64,000 nt of DNA from Isoetes taiwanensis (taxonomy: Eukaryota > Streptophyta > Lycopodiopsida > Isoetales > Isoetaceae), in contig JAJEKV010000051.1 of the NCBI GenBank assembly GCA_021234155.1, positions 4,902,698 to 4,966,697 on the forward strand, written 5' to 3'. The position numbers were made by a program, and so were the translations under genes. The first letter of the stretch is position 1, and each line of letters opens with the position of its first letter. Positions 14,313-26,276 of this stretch are shown here, in pieces. The notes under the pieces were generated by a model. That model worked only from the letters and a program-made list of their open reading frames with translations, was not told the origin of the DNA and ran no database searches.

Positions 14313-16361
14313 TCACCCACCGATGTCTTCGCAGCAGCCTTTAATAGGGCATGAATTGACATACGATATGGTAATACTTGAGAGACAATAACGCTTTCTA
14401 GCCCTCAGATAAGGTCTACAGCTATCAACATGTACAAATTTAAGCGCCCGAAAGGGTAGAATATCCCTCTTGTCATATCTTGTGGTCTTATAGACCCCGG
14501 TAATATTATTGACAATCTCAATTGATAAATTCAGGAAATTAACCTTGTAGCCCCGGGGGTTTTCCAAATTCATACCTTGTGTGCAAAGATCGCTCTTCCT
14601 TGATTCCAAGTCCGCTTCATATCATATATATTGAGCCCATCCATTGAGTCTCCAAGTACTGTCTTCTGAAATTCTCTAAATATGGGACAGTTTATAGCAA
14701 GCAGGTCATCAATATATCTAAAAATGTATTTAAACATACCAATTTCCTTGTATCTGCCCTGAAATGCTAGTTTTTTAATGAAATTTACCTCAAACCAGTA
14801 AGATATAGGTTGCACCAGCTTGGGCTACATGCAAATCCCATGGGGATCCCACATACCCAAGCTATTTTTTTCACCCATTGCAATGAAACAGCTTGGACAA
14901 AAGCCAATGATTAGCTCTAATGAAGATATGGTGTTCCATTTTAGACCAAAGATTTGCCTTTTGGATCCATCTTAAACCACTTAGTGCTGAACCCATTAGG
15001 GCCCCGTTTAATCCATAATTCATTGTTCCGATGCCTACTTTTCTGCCATTTCCAAGAAGCATTAATAATCAATTCTATGACAGTGCAGATTCCATTATCC
15101 CCAAGTAGTGGAATGTTTTCATAACATCTGGTTATGTCAGCCACAAAGATGTCATGAATTTTGGAAGGAAGGTTAATAACCACATCATAAACCGAAAGTT
15201 AATCACCCAACTCGTATTAACTTTCCCTGGCATTAAAGTGTGGACATTGGCACTTAACATCATGGCAATGTCAGGCCAGCAATTCAAAATATCATTGAGC
15301 CCAGCTGTAACTATTTGTGAGATCTCCGTATATATGGTATTATGGGCATTAGTGATCCATCTATAGTCATGCTTATGTGCCTTGTATACCCCAAGTAGGT
15401 AAGGCAGCCTTTCAGATTCAAAGCCAATATACCCAATTAAATGTTGTATATCCTCCTTAATCTTTGTCTCAGATCTCCTTTGTCGCTTAGGGATGATCAA
15501 AAAATCATGGTCGTTCGCCTTTTCTAATGCCATATCCCTAACATGTTCAGGGCATATAAAGGCTGGATTGTTAGTGGCCTTATCAACTCCTGAGACATAG
15601 AAGTTAGTTGCAAGCCATTCCATGTTTCTGATAACACTTGGATCCATCAAAGCAAATTTTCGCAGACCCTCTCATTTTTCATGGCGATTTTAATTCTCGC
15701 TGATGGCAATATCAAGAACCCTCACTTTGAAGTTTACCTTTTCATCATCACTAATATCTGGATAAGAGAACCTATGTGCCTCAAAGAAGGAATCACATAC
15801 TTTCCCAATCTCCTCTTCAAATTCTTTAATGACCAAAACCCTATTAGGAATATGATTGAGGCCTTTTCTAAACATATTTCTGAGCATTATATTTCTGACA
15901 ATAGTAATCTTAGTGGTACGTACATGCCCAATCATAGGGTCCACAAAGGTGGCCACATTAGGATTTTTGCAAGGGCAAGGGACCTTAGTGTCTTGTGCAA
16001 AAATGTAGAAAGGTTTATAAAATAAATCACGGAGATTTTCACAATACTTCCAGCCAAACATGGTGTTGTCCATCATGTCCTGCCCAATCTCACTGAAACA
16101 CTCAGTAGCTACATTGTGAAAAATCCTTGGTAAACAGATTTGATCCTGCACCTTGGACAAAAAGGTACAGTGTATGATTCTAAACTTGTTTTTGGGCCTC
16201 TCATCTATCAAGGAGAGTCTTCCTTGACAGTTCTTGGTAATTGACTTAGACAACTGCATCATAAACATACTTTTAATACTAGTAAAGCAAGAAAAACCCA
16301 AAAAACAAAATTCTGGCTTTACCACCCCAAATGGTAGTGGATTTTTTTTAAAAAAAGCCAA
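14313..16361 (-). pseudogene. Reverse transcriptase of the DKAxNN / YIDD type, frameshifted
   Basis: Segments in order on the minus strand: 16361-15690 contains a C-x-C pair, FVDPMIGHV, LRNMFRKGLNHIP; 15650-15132 contains VDKATNNPAFICPEHV and LLGVYKAHKHDYRWI; 15183-14941 contains motif A, VADITRCYENIP; about 14865-14815 contains motif B, GIPMGFACSPSWCNLYL; 14815-14570 contains motif C, FRYIDDLLAIN; 14609-14313 contains FLNLSI and RYDKRDILPF. This order and these signatures match a family of large RT proteins found in invertebrates, protists and seedless plants, and resemble Penelope-type RTs. Motif C is intact, but at least two stops (15690 and about 15675) and two frameshifts break the frame. 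No GIY-YIG endonuclease was seen. Confidence 0.72.
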
Positions 16362-16484
16362 GTGGCAATGGTCTGTAATAACAGAGTGGATTAATCATAG
16401 AGTTACCCAGCTACATTTCAGAGTATATCCTACTATGCACAAAATCAGTGTAGATTATGAAGAAGGTACAAACATACCATGTAA

Positions 16485-17015
16485 TCATGTTGAGTAGTCC
16501 AGCACAACCGCTCCAGAAGTAGCCTTCCCACGAGTGTCAGTGCCTTTGTTCTTGGTGACTGAATATCCAGCAGGTATTTGTGTGCCAATGCACTCAACAG
16601 ATGTACTATCCGAACCAGCAGGAGCCTCATTAACCGGCTTTGTAGTCATCCTTGGTGGTCTTGTAACACTGCTCAACTTACTGCAAGAAGTGCTAGCAGA
16701 GGTCTTACTAATGGTTCTGCTACTATTGTTGCTAGCAGCCTGACCCATATCCTTCAGGAAAGAAATGGGTTTGATAGTCTTTTCGCATATATCCACCATT
16801 TTACACCTGCTGAGATTCAGTTTCAGATCTGACCAAGGATCAGCAGCTAGCTTCATGGTCATATGGATTAAAATCTCCCTCACATCCAAGTATGCAATGA
16901 ATGCCATGATACTAGTCTTCAGAGGACCTTTGAGGAAGCCCCTGAATGTAACCATCTGTGCAGCTGCAGACATGTCTGGATAAAGAGTATCCAAGTTGTT
17001 TAGCATATACCGCAC
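16485..17015 (-). pseudogene. Probable N-terminal part of the same RT protein
   Basis: A 176-codon frame (starting MRYMLNNLDTLYPDM) in the same frame as the downstream RT block. Its second half is Ser/Thr-rich, with KTSASTSCSKLSS and similar runs. Between it and the RT block lies a possible intron: ATTACATG/GTATGT near 16480 and TGTTATTACAG/ACC near 16370, although a stop precedes the donor in frame. No domain is recognised. Confidence 0.45.
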
Positions 17016-18165
17016 TCCGGATCGCTTTTTATGTCATATTGTCCCGACATGTCGCTTTTTATTTTTCTTTTTGTCTCCTCCTTCACACACACATTTAATG
17101 TAGGGGCATAAAGTTCTCCATATTCTTTTTAGATAGAATTCATCCCCGCCAATATTGGGGTATGCCATGTGCCCCTTCCCGCTAACATACATATACTTAC
17201 TCTTGGTGCACTTTTTATCAAAAAACGAGTATCCACATTGCACTTGATCTCTTCTTTGTTCACAAATTTCTCCAATGCATGGTCTGCAAGTATTGGCGCA
17301 GAAGAATCGGGTCTTTAGTCGTCACCAAGTAGGATCCATGTATCTTTGCTAATAGGAGCAAGTGCACCAAAATTTTGGTCCTCCAAATCCCTTGATTACA
17401 TAGAAGAGCATGGTTCTCTACCAGCGCCAGGGATTATAGGAAAGTTAAGACACTGCTCAAAGTGAACTCAAAGGTATCAATGTCACCAAATTCCCATCCT
17501 CAATTATTGTTGCTATTCAGATTAGCCTTATCCCTGCTCAAGAAGTATTGATTCAAAAGGGTCATCCTCATCGGCCCTCATTGCAAGATTGTAATCGCGA
17601 CTTGTTTTAGCATTGATCTTATTGGCCTTTTCAAGCGCCTTAAGACCAATCAGATACTGACTTTTGCATGTGTCCTCCTCTCATACCCATTGGTAAATCA
17701 AATCGGTAGATTATCAGAGAGTTCATCAACAACCTTGACGATCTTGTCAACGCCATTGCCCCGCCTTTGTTGATAATTGGAAATGCCTTGACCCATTGAT
17801 TGAAACCGAGATGTGAAATGGCAGAATACTGTCCCGGACCCCTGGCTGCTTCCTTTTGTATAATATACTCATGGGCCCTGATTTGTCTGATGCAAAGATA
17901 GTATACTCGCAGACAAAGATAGTTTGGCACTTCGATTTGAAGTATCCGCACTCTAATATCGCTGAGTTCTTTGTTCCATGTGGGTAACACGGGCTTTCAA
18001 AGGTCGCTTCGCTTCCTCGTATTCAAAGCATGATGGTCAAAGTGAATCATACAAATAAACATAGATAACTCATACTGCAAATGTCTTAATGCTATAACAT
18101 TAAATACTTGAGTCCCAGATTTCGGTGACCCTGGTAAGACCAGGGAACTGAAGTTCCTAAAAAAA

Positions 18166-20378
18166 TCCAGTCCACACTAGCCTTAGCAAAAGCCCACTAG
18201 CCATGACATCTACTATGGTCAATCCCATATGTAGTATTATCAGCCCATACTCGGAATATTTCCATGATGGCACCAACTATCTTAGGACATCAACTATTTA
18301 ATCTATAGCATCGTTTTATGACATGATACAAAGCCAAAGTAGGTCAAAGAAGACAATAGCTGGTTCTTTAGACATAAGTGATATCCAAACCGAGAAGATT
18401 TAAAGGTTTACCAATAGTGGTCCATCATCAACACTTAAACCATAGTACTGATGCCGTCTTACAACCTAGAGTTAAATCCTTATTTATTTCGAAATAAGAA
18501 TTAAGGCTACATATAATACACTTGTTATCTCTTGATCTATTAGCATGGTTTTTTGATGTAGAACACAAATGTATAAATAAACCATGCTCATAGTAAAGGC
18601 ATCACACTGAACACCAAACAGTACTGTAAACATGATCATTTACTATTGTATTCAATAAAAGGCAGCCAACAGGCCCATAACTATAACAGTATATTGAGTA
18701 CAAAAATCATTGCCACGCATAATAGTTCAAGGGTAAAAGGAGTAGCATAATAAATTGCTAATATCAGATGCTTATAACCATAGCAAAGTAGCACGTAAAT
18801 AAAAGTCGAACATATAATCATTCAGAATGTTTCATATGCCAGAAACTTTTCCCAATGTAAACAGTGGCACAGATAGATCAAAATGTCAAAACAGCAATAC
18901 TAAGATAGGTATTTCTTCCCTTTTTCCAACTGAAAACCATTTGTAGTATTGAGGATAGTTTCCTTATAAACTTCCCATAGCCATCACCTTCTTCCTTAGC
19001 CAGATATGAACTTGAAAGTAAAAAAACCACAATAAGAGGAGAAACCGGTACCTGCAGCCAACCAACACCACATTAGCAAGAATTTGGTACGAGTGAGGGG
19101 CTGTAGGTACATTAGGTTTCTCACTCTTCACCGATCACCTATTGTAGCCTTTTTACCCCAAATCCATTCCATGCTAAATAAAAGATGCAACAAAGGTTTA
19201 TTTTAATACCACGTATATAAGTTTTAAATAACCAGCAGATATTTCATGTGGTACAGTAAAACCCAGCATGAAGCAAACTACTTCTATAAATGAATCACAA
19301 GTTCGGGATGCAAAATCCAGAGTACATCTCTATATTCTCAAGTGTATGGTTATGTTTAAGCAATCCTTACTACCTCCTGGACCAAGATAAGTATCAAACA
19401 TGCAGGAACAAGTACTTAATCAAATAATTTTTAAACATACTACACTCAGATCGATCAAACCCGAAAAGTCTTCATTATCATATTCAAGGTCTTTCCCCGT
19501 ATCGTGGACCCGATTCCCCGATGTTGGCGCCAGCTTGTTTATGCCCTTCACCATCATACTTATTCATATATCCCCGCTTCAGGCTCCCGTGATCCTGATT
19601 GTAAGACCAAGGGCTTTTAGACCCAAAGATAGTTCCCCTCAATCCATCTCACTTTCCACCGGGCTTATCGGGCTATAAGACAAGCACGAAATTCTTTTGC
19701 AAGCCACCCTCCTCTAGAGGGCTTTCTTCATCGGAACTAAATGGGTATCCGTCCCAATCAAACTCCTTTATAATATACAGCATATTGCATTTATTCCCTC
19801 CCATTTTTCTGTACTACTAGGGTAAGAGATGCAATACTACAAAGACGTATAACCCAACGATCAAACTGTGGGAATCTAGGCCACAAAGACTAAGTTTATC
19901 TTATATTCAGCCTATGTTACATGCCGAAGCCTTAATCTTATAGTATCCATAAATCCAATGTCGATTATCTCACCTTGAGTAGCTTAATCTTGTGCCGATT
20001 TGATATCTCCCACGATTCATATCCATCCATTGCCAAAAGTCATAGCCTAGTAGCCGTGGGACCAAACATGGTTTGTGTAGAGCGCCAGTAAAGCGCCGGA
20101 TTTTGGTACCCTAAAATCGAACTTACAGCAATTTTCGTTATTCTGATAAATAGACTTAAGCGCCTACACTTGTAATATGATTTTGATTTACATCCTCATA
20201 ATTCCATAACCACTATACATACCATATACCATTAACCAAGTCCATGATATGGTGCAAAAAAAATATATTAACCATGTATGAGCAACCCACGCACAAATGC
20301 CAATGGTTTCCAAGTCCAACCGCCAATAATACCCATCTAATGCAAATGTATAATACAAGAAGACAAGCATTTTTAAAA
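18166..20378. repeat. Right 2.2-kb direct repeat flanking the RT element
   Basis: This is a second copy of 11771-13981, in the same orientation, 4.2 kb away. It carries dozens of 1-6 bp indels and substitutions relative to the left copy. It lies upstream of the RT on the minus strand, so it would contain the promoter if the element is a tandem Penelope-type insertion. Confidence 0.9.
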
Positions 20379-20385
20379 AAAAAAA

Positions 20386-20900
20386 GCACATCATAATGCC
20401 TCTGTGGTTGGGCTTAATTCACCATATCCCCGCCACCTGATCATTATCGGAAATTTGTGCCATATTCACCATCGAATTTTGATTATTTTATTCAATAAGC
20501 ATTTTTAAAGCCAAACCCTTATTTCCGCATTTCTATCTTGCTTTCATCTTCATTCTCCATAATGTTTCTCTCAGGAACCTAGCTCAAGTTTGAGCTTTTC
20601 TCATAGTAGTTGATTTCTTTCTTCCCAATATTCTTCCTTTTAGCTTTTAAGTTCAATGGATCTTTGCCTTTAAATGTGCTCCAAATTCATAGAGTTTGTG
20701 ATATTAGTGAATCTGAAACTAAAAAATATAATGGCATTCTTTAAGCCTTATTAAAACCTTAGAAGCCACCTGCAAAGTCATGGTAATAAAATTTATTGTG
20801 TAAAGTAATTTGAATTGATTGTCAAAATATGACTTTCACCTCGATTAATTTCATTCTCCGCCATGGAGGGCGTCCTCCGCGGCGCTGCACCTTGTTTGTA
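20386..20900. other. AT-rich spacer, nothing recognised
   Basis: No open frame or repeat is evident. This is presumably the flank of both the RT element and the LINE. Confidence 0.5.
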
Positions 20901-22689
20901 TAATGTTCAAAAGCATGAAGTAGAGACTTATGGGGGGGAGTCATGGTGAGGTGCCATGGTGATGTGCTTTAGCGGGCTTTTTGTGGAACCTCATAACTTC
21001 TCGTGATCCCGGACTAAGCAAGCCGCATCTTTGGTTCGCTGGAAAGCGCCAGTGATCCTTCTTTTGCACATATTTTCTTTGGTTTTGCCAGTTTGGGGTT
21101 GGATTTGATCCCCCCCTTGCGGCCTTTTGTTGTAAAACCCCGAGCATGGTGGGCTGCACTTCTGACCGAAGCACTGGGCCCCGAGAAGGTCCTGGTGGAT
21201 TCGTGGTCGATGCCGCGGGAGGAAAGAAAGGAGGCAAAATATATCCAAACCCGCCGCCTTTGGCACCGGATCTTCAAGAGCCAATTCTTAGCCGATGTAT
21301 CCAAAGAGGGCTACTGGGATTCCCGTGAGCCGCTTTGGGAATTCTAGATGGAGAATAGAGAGGTGGTGCCCAGCTCAATGTCCACCTTTGGAGTCTGTAA
21401 CTTTTTCATCCTTTGTGTTGGTGTGAATGGTGATGTGCCAGAGGACCCCTCGAGCAGATATCTGCAGCCTTCCCCGAGGTGGGTGCCTCAACCGCAACGA
21501 GCCCCAACTCCTCATGCATGGAAAGGTAATGACACTGCGTCTCGCCTTTCAGGCCTAGGTTTTCTGATTGATTAGGCAACCGCTGCAAAGCGTAAAGTGC
21601 AGAGAAAAGTTCTAGGTGATGAGGCACCGCTTATCTTAGAGCAGAAATAAGAAGGATTTGCAGTTTTTAAATCATTACCTCCTCGCTAGAAATCAATCAC
21701 CGTAAGTATGTGCGATACAGAATTTGGTTGCATCTTCTCGGGTGTTAGGCCATTTCAATCGGGCCTTTTGGATATGCGAGGCTTGGGTAATCGGGCACGC
21801 TCGCCTTTTTTAAGAGGCCGGGTTGCTCCATATGTGACCCCAAGTCTCCTGGGTAATAATTTTTTTTATTATGGTTGATTCTCGAGGCCACCTGCGGAGC
21901 AGCTTGGTCTCGCATGGAGGGCACGCATGGGAGGGGCCTATGTTTTGTTCCAAAGATTATGCTCCGTGTGTCTCTTCCGGCTAGGGCTGTCAGCTAGAGT
22001 GCCATGTTGGCTTCAAACCCGGATCCGGGCCCGCGAGATGATGGTGCCCGAAGTTTTAGTGGCCATGGCCAAAGGCCTGAACTCATAGCGACTCGACAGG
22101 GGTGCACCACGATATGTGTAGGGTATTCCCAAGCATGAGATGGTACCTCGTGAGTCTTGTGGTTAAAAGTGGTGATTTTTATTCTTACTTCCGCTTGGAC
22201 TTGCTCAATGGGGAGAGAGTTGGCAATGTTTCCCTCGCTAAGGCTTCACCAAGATAAACCTCACTCAAAGACCCAAGCAGCAGAAAGCAAATAGTGGTTG
22301 GTCCGCCACCCTCCTCGCGACTTGTTCCTCCCTGGGTTGAAGGCTGTGGGAGCGTGGGCGCCCGTGAGACACAACCAACCCTCCTCCTCGTATGGTGGAT
22401 CCCCGAGGTCTCAGAGGGAGACTTGCAATGCATTGAAGAGCTGCGCCAGAAAAAGGAAGGGTGGCAACAAGTTTTTCTAGGAGGCGAGCTCGTGTGAGAG
22501 CTCCTCAAGAGGATCACTTAGCCCATCCAGCCCACCGCATGTCCCTCCTCAAGTGGATCGAATGGTGATTGATCGTAGTCCGTAACTTTTCTTCCCCGGG
22601 TCGAGATAGTGTTGAGGCATGTGAGGCTTTAAAGGGGATCCCCGACCCTTGGTGCACAAACGCAATCTGCATGGATAAGAAAATTCTAT

Positions 22690-23350
22690 CTTGAATGTGA
22701 GAGGCATCAAATCCTTCCTAATAAGCTTGTTAACGCCTCGCCATGGGTCGCGGAAGAATCTTAATCCGCATATCTTGTGTTTGCGTGAGCATAAATGTGC
22801 CGAGGTGATATTACCAATCAATGAATATCTTGGGTAATCGCGACGTATCGGCCGCATACCCGCAAACGCGGCCGGAGGTACTTTGATTTGTTGAAAAATG
22901 GGTGTACATGTAACCTTTTCAGCCACGATATAGCCAAGGCCAAGGCGATTAAATGGAAGGAGGGCCAGTCCGAAAGGGGCTTTATCAATGTGTATGCACC
23001 AATTGGGGCCACTCAGAGGTTGCTTATGGGGCAATAATTATGTAAATAAGCCCAATCCTTGGTATGGGTTCTACATGGTTTGTCCCGGGTGACTTTAACA
23101 TGGTGGAGCTCCCTGTGAGGACGTGCATGGTATTGGTCTCAGATATTGTGTGGGTTTTGAGCGTGACCAATGGCTTAGGTTTGTGCAGAGAGGGGTTGGA
23201 CATTTCCCCCGATCGAATTTTACTTGGTGCAATAATTGGGGCATGGTAGGGCATACTCTAGTACGGATAGAGTTTATGGCACTCCAGCCAGCCTTTGGAT
23301 TATGCTCCAGCCTTCACTAGGGTGAATGTTCTCCATCTCTGTCTCGATCA
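22690..23350 (+). pseudogene. LINE APE-type endonuclease remnant
   Basis: Pieces in alternating frames: LNVRGIKSFL (about 22695), LCLREHKC (about 22780), INVYAPIGATQRL (about 22985), VPGDFNMVELP (about 23083), FVQRGVGHFPRSNFTWCNNW (about 23180). These follow the order of the endonuclease family, which nicks target DNA for target-primed reverse transcription. At least four frameshifts are needed. Confidence 0.75.
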
Positions 23351-23999
23351 CACTCCCCATCATTCAAATGCTTCATGACCACCCACCGCCGCCTCTCGTG
23401 ACGGTTTTAAGCTTAACACAAGCTTTCAAGATCCGGAGTTCACACCGGCTCAGAAGCTCATTTGGCAGCAGATATTTAGCCAGATAGCTTAATGAGTGCA
23501 ATGGTTACAGATTGGCTAGGGTAAAACAATTTATGAAAGAATGGGGCGAAAAAGGCTTTGGCCTCCAAAATAGCCGCAGTTGGATGCCTTATAAGAACTG
23601 AGTCTCTTAGAGGGCTGGTCTCCCGATGGCTTCGCGGAGCGCCAGGTGCTTCACGATCGAGGTTGAGGAGGAGGCCAAGGTGTCGCAGCCGTGGTCAAAG
23701 CAGTTTGACGGGCTGAAGCAACCCCCCACTCCTGTTCTAAAGTCTTTTTCCGAAAGCAGCCGTAAGAAGTATGCGCAGCAGCCCATGGCGACATAGTTAC
23801 ACCCCGTGGAGTGTTGTTGCAAAGAACCGATGCTATCAAGGCCTTTGTAGCAAAAGACCATGAAACATTTTTCAAGGAGAGCCCGCCTCTCACAGAGTGT
23901 TTTTCAAGAGTCGGTGCCGGCCAAGGTATCGCTAAGAATCTCAGCCTTCAAAGACAGAGCTTAGAGGAGCCGCTGACAAAGTGTGGAGTTGGGGATGGT

Positions 24000-24480
24000 C
24001 ACCGCTGGTTCTAATAAGTGTCCGGATTAGATGGAATACCAGTGGAGTTTTTCAGAAGTACCGGAATGGGTGGGGACTCTTGCAGTGTGTATGTGGATCT
24101 TTGGGGAATAACTCGATGCATCCTCCTAATACTGTGTTGTATTTCACTTCTATACCCAAGTGTAAGCATCCCAATCCATCAATGACTGAGGCCTATTAAT
24201 TGCTGTTCCAGTGTAAAATCATTGCTAAGGCTTTCATCGAGAGGCTTAAGCCAAGACTAGTACACTTATTAAGGCAAGAGTACCGGTTTTATACCACAAA
24301 TGAACATTCTTCATAATGTGGTCACGCTTTTGAGGGAGTGCATTGGGCTCAGAGGGATGAGGCAGCCCCTTTTTCTTGCTCGATTTTGCCGGGCGCTTAT
24401 GACAAGCAGCAATGGCGCTCTGGCGATATGATGCGTGCCTTTGGGTGCGACCTAGCTCAGGAAACGTTATGAAGCTGCAC
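24000..24480 (+). pseudogene. LINE reverse transcriptase remnant
   Basis: Recognisable blocks are NTVLYFTSIPKCKHP (about 24125-24175), KIIAKAFIERLKPRLVHLLRQ (about 24210-24275; two words run together) and NILHNVVTLL (about 24305-24335). These are the fingers segments preceding motif A of non-LTR RTs. The palm YADD box was not found in an open frame. Confidence 0.7.
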
Positions 24481-26276
24481 GGTCTCCGCGAGGGGCTTAC
24501 GCAGGTGTCAGGTGAGACCTCTTCAATCTTCTCTCAGGCCCAGGCATTAGCGTGGATGTCCGCTGGCCCCTTTCCCGCTCACTATAGTGGCAAGCCTTCA
24601 GCCTTTTCGTAAGTGCGCTGTCGATAATGGTGCAAGGTCTCCCAAGATGGCCGAGATGGGTATTTTAACAGTTTGCAATCAATTTGTGATGATACATTCC
24701 TCTTTCTTCGGCGTGATGAGTCCACCCGTGCGCCTGAATATTTTAGATGCCTTCTTTAGCTTCGTGGTGCTTGCTTAATCAGTCGGCGTTTCCTACTGTG
24801 GGTACCGGAGGAACCTCCTCCGCGGGTTGAAGCCGTCTTCGGCTCTACACCACAACGCCAAACCGCTGGGCATACCATTTGGCTTACATTAATGCTAGTA
24901 ATTTAAGGAGACATTGGCTGCATCTTAAGCAAAGATTCGAACCTGGTGGAGGGAAGTGAACTCACCATGTATCGTAGGATTTCGATAGCCAAGTCGGCAA
25001 TTTAGCACTCATGTCTACGCCAGCCCGCCAGATACTTCGCGCCGTGAAAAGTGTGGTTAAGGAGTTGGATGACACCATTCGCGAATTTTGTTTGGGAGGA
25101 AATGAGAGGGGGCTGGGCGCTGGAAGGTCGTGATGGTGGAAGTGTAAAGGCCCCGCAGCGGCTGGGCTTAGGTATGCTTGATGTGTCCTTGCACACCTAA
25201 GGTTCGTGTCAAATTATCCGCGGGGCTTTTGTTGCGGTGAGCAACAATCCCCAGGATTGGCTCTGTTGGCACAGTCACTACGCCACTCTATTGTGTTTAG
25301 GACAGCGCAATTCCTACTACTTGCCGGGTCTGCTTGAGGATTTGCGTCATTTTCCTCATGTCACTTTTCTTTAAAGGTCTCACACCAAGGTGGTCAAGGT
25401 TCTTCTTTCGACCCTAGCAGGTGTATGGTAGCCTCATCGCCTCTTTCTTTGGGTACCCTTGGATTCTCAGATCTCCTTGGCCTTCTTCCTACACCTGTGG
25501 TTTCAACATTGGCGGATTGCCGCAGTGGGTAACATCCATCCGTCAAGTGGATCGTATTGGGAGGGTCATCTGCCTGCGGGAGTTTTTCGACGGTCTTCTA
25601 CGCTGGGACATTCTGACTTGGGCTGCACTTAATGCTATTCCATTGTAGCTTGTCTTCTCAAGTCAATCGCGCTTTGGAAGTCGTGATAGTGCGGACTTGA
25701 TGCATTCCGGCCAGAGACGGGCTATGGGTTTAGCGCCGTGACATTAGCCGCTTTCTCGGATAAGTGGTCACTTATCCGTGGGGAGGTGTTGGTCTGCCAT
25801 GTGGAAGTGGGCATGGAATACATTGCCTCCTCCTAAAAGACCACGATCCCGGAACGGAATGGAATGGAAACACCGATGGACAATGGATCATCTGGACACC
25901 AACATCTGACGCGGAACATCCGACCCCACAAACGGGACCGGGGAGTCTTTCTTCCTAGTAGCTTGGTCGTATGGGCTGCCGTGCCAGGGTTCCATTTATG
26001 CAGCTTGGCTTCCGTGGGTTGATTTGGAAAGACTGAGAGCCTAAGATCTTCCAGGAATGCAAACAGTCCCTTCTTGCGTTACCCGATCTTGAGGCATAAG
26101 TTGTGGTGCTTACTGTCTCAAGCTTGTCCGGCATCAGCTATGAAATGGTCGACATTCCTACAGATTGTGAATCATGATGGCACTTTACTTCTTAGCACCA
26201 CACTTATCATCAGACTTGATCAAGATTCTAGTGGTTTAATATATTCCTATATTCTTCAAGAAAAAAAAAAAAAAAA

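Larger units (their letters stand above)
13982..18165 (-). mobile_element. Internal region of an RT element, Penelope-like or related
   Basis: This 4.2-kb internal segment holds all of the RT coding remnants (14313-17015), with an extra cysteine-containing minus-strand frame upstream (17034-17330) and another open frame at 17640-17990. Just inside the right repeat two small hairpins lie back to back (CCCTGGT-AAG-ACCAGGG at 18129-18145, then GAACT-GA-AGTTC). No tRNA primer site adjoins the repeat, so it is not a normal LTR element. With the two flanking repeats the element would span 11771-20378. Eleven A's are found at both outer ends (11760-11770 and 20375-20385), possibly a target duplication. 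Confidence 0.6.
20900..26276 (+). mobile_element. Decayed LINE (non-LTR retrotransposon) with A-tail
   Basis: Plus-strand pieces appear in the order ORF1-like (about 20940-22200), APE-type endonuclease (about 22690-23350), reverse transcriptase (about 24000-24480), a C-terminal region up to about 26150, and an A-rich tail (about 26258-26276). Every domain is interrupted by frameshifts. The 5' limit is a guess. No target-site duplication was found. Confidence 0.75.

Noticed and set aside
11771-20378. Hammerhead ribozyme in the pseudo-LTRs, as found in some Penelope-like elements
   Set aside because: No CTGATGA...GAAAC core was found on either strand of the repeats.
11771-20378. An ordinary LTR retrotransposon
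   Set aside because: The RT is not of the LTR class, no tRNA primer site or polypurine tract adjoins the repeats, and they do not end in TG...CA.
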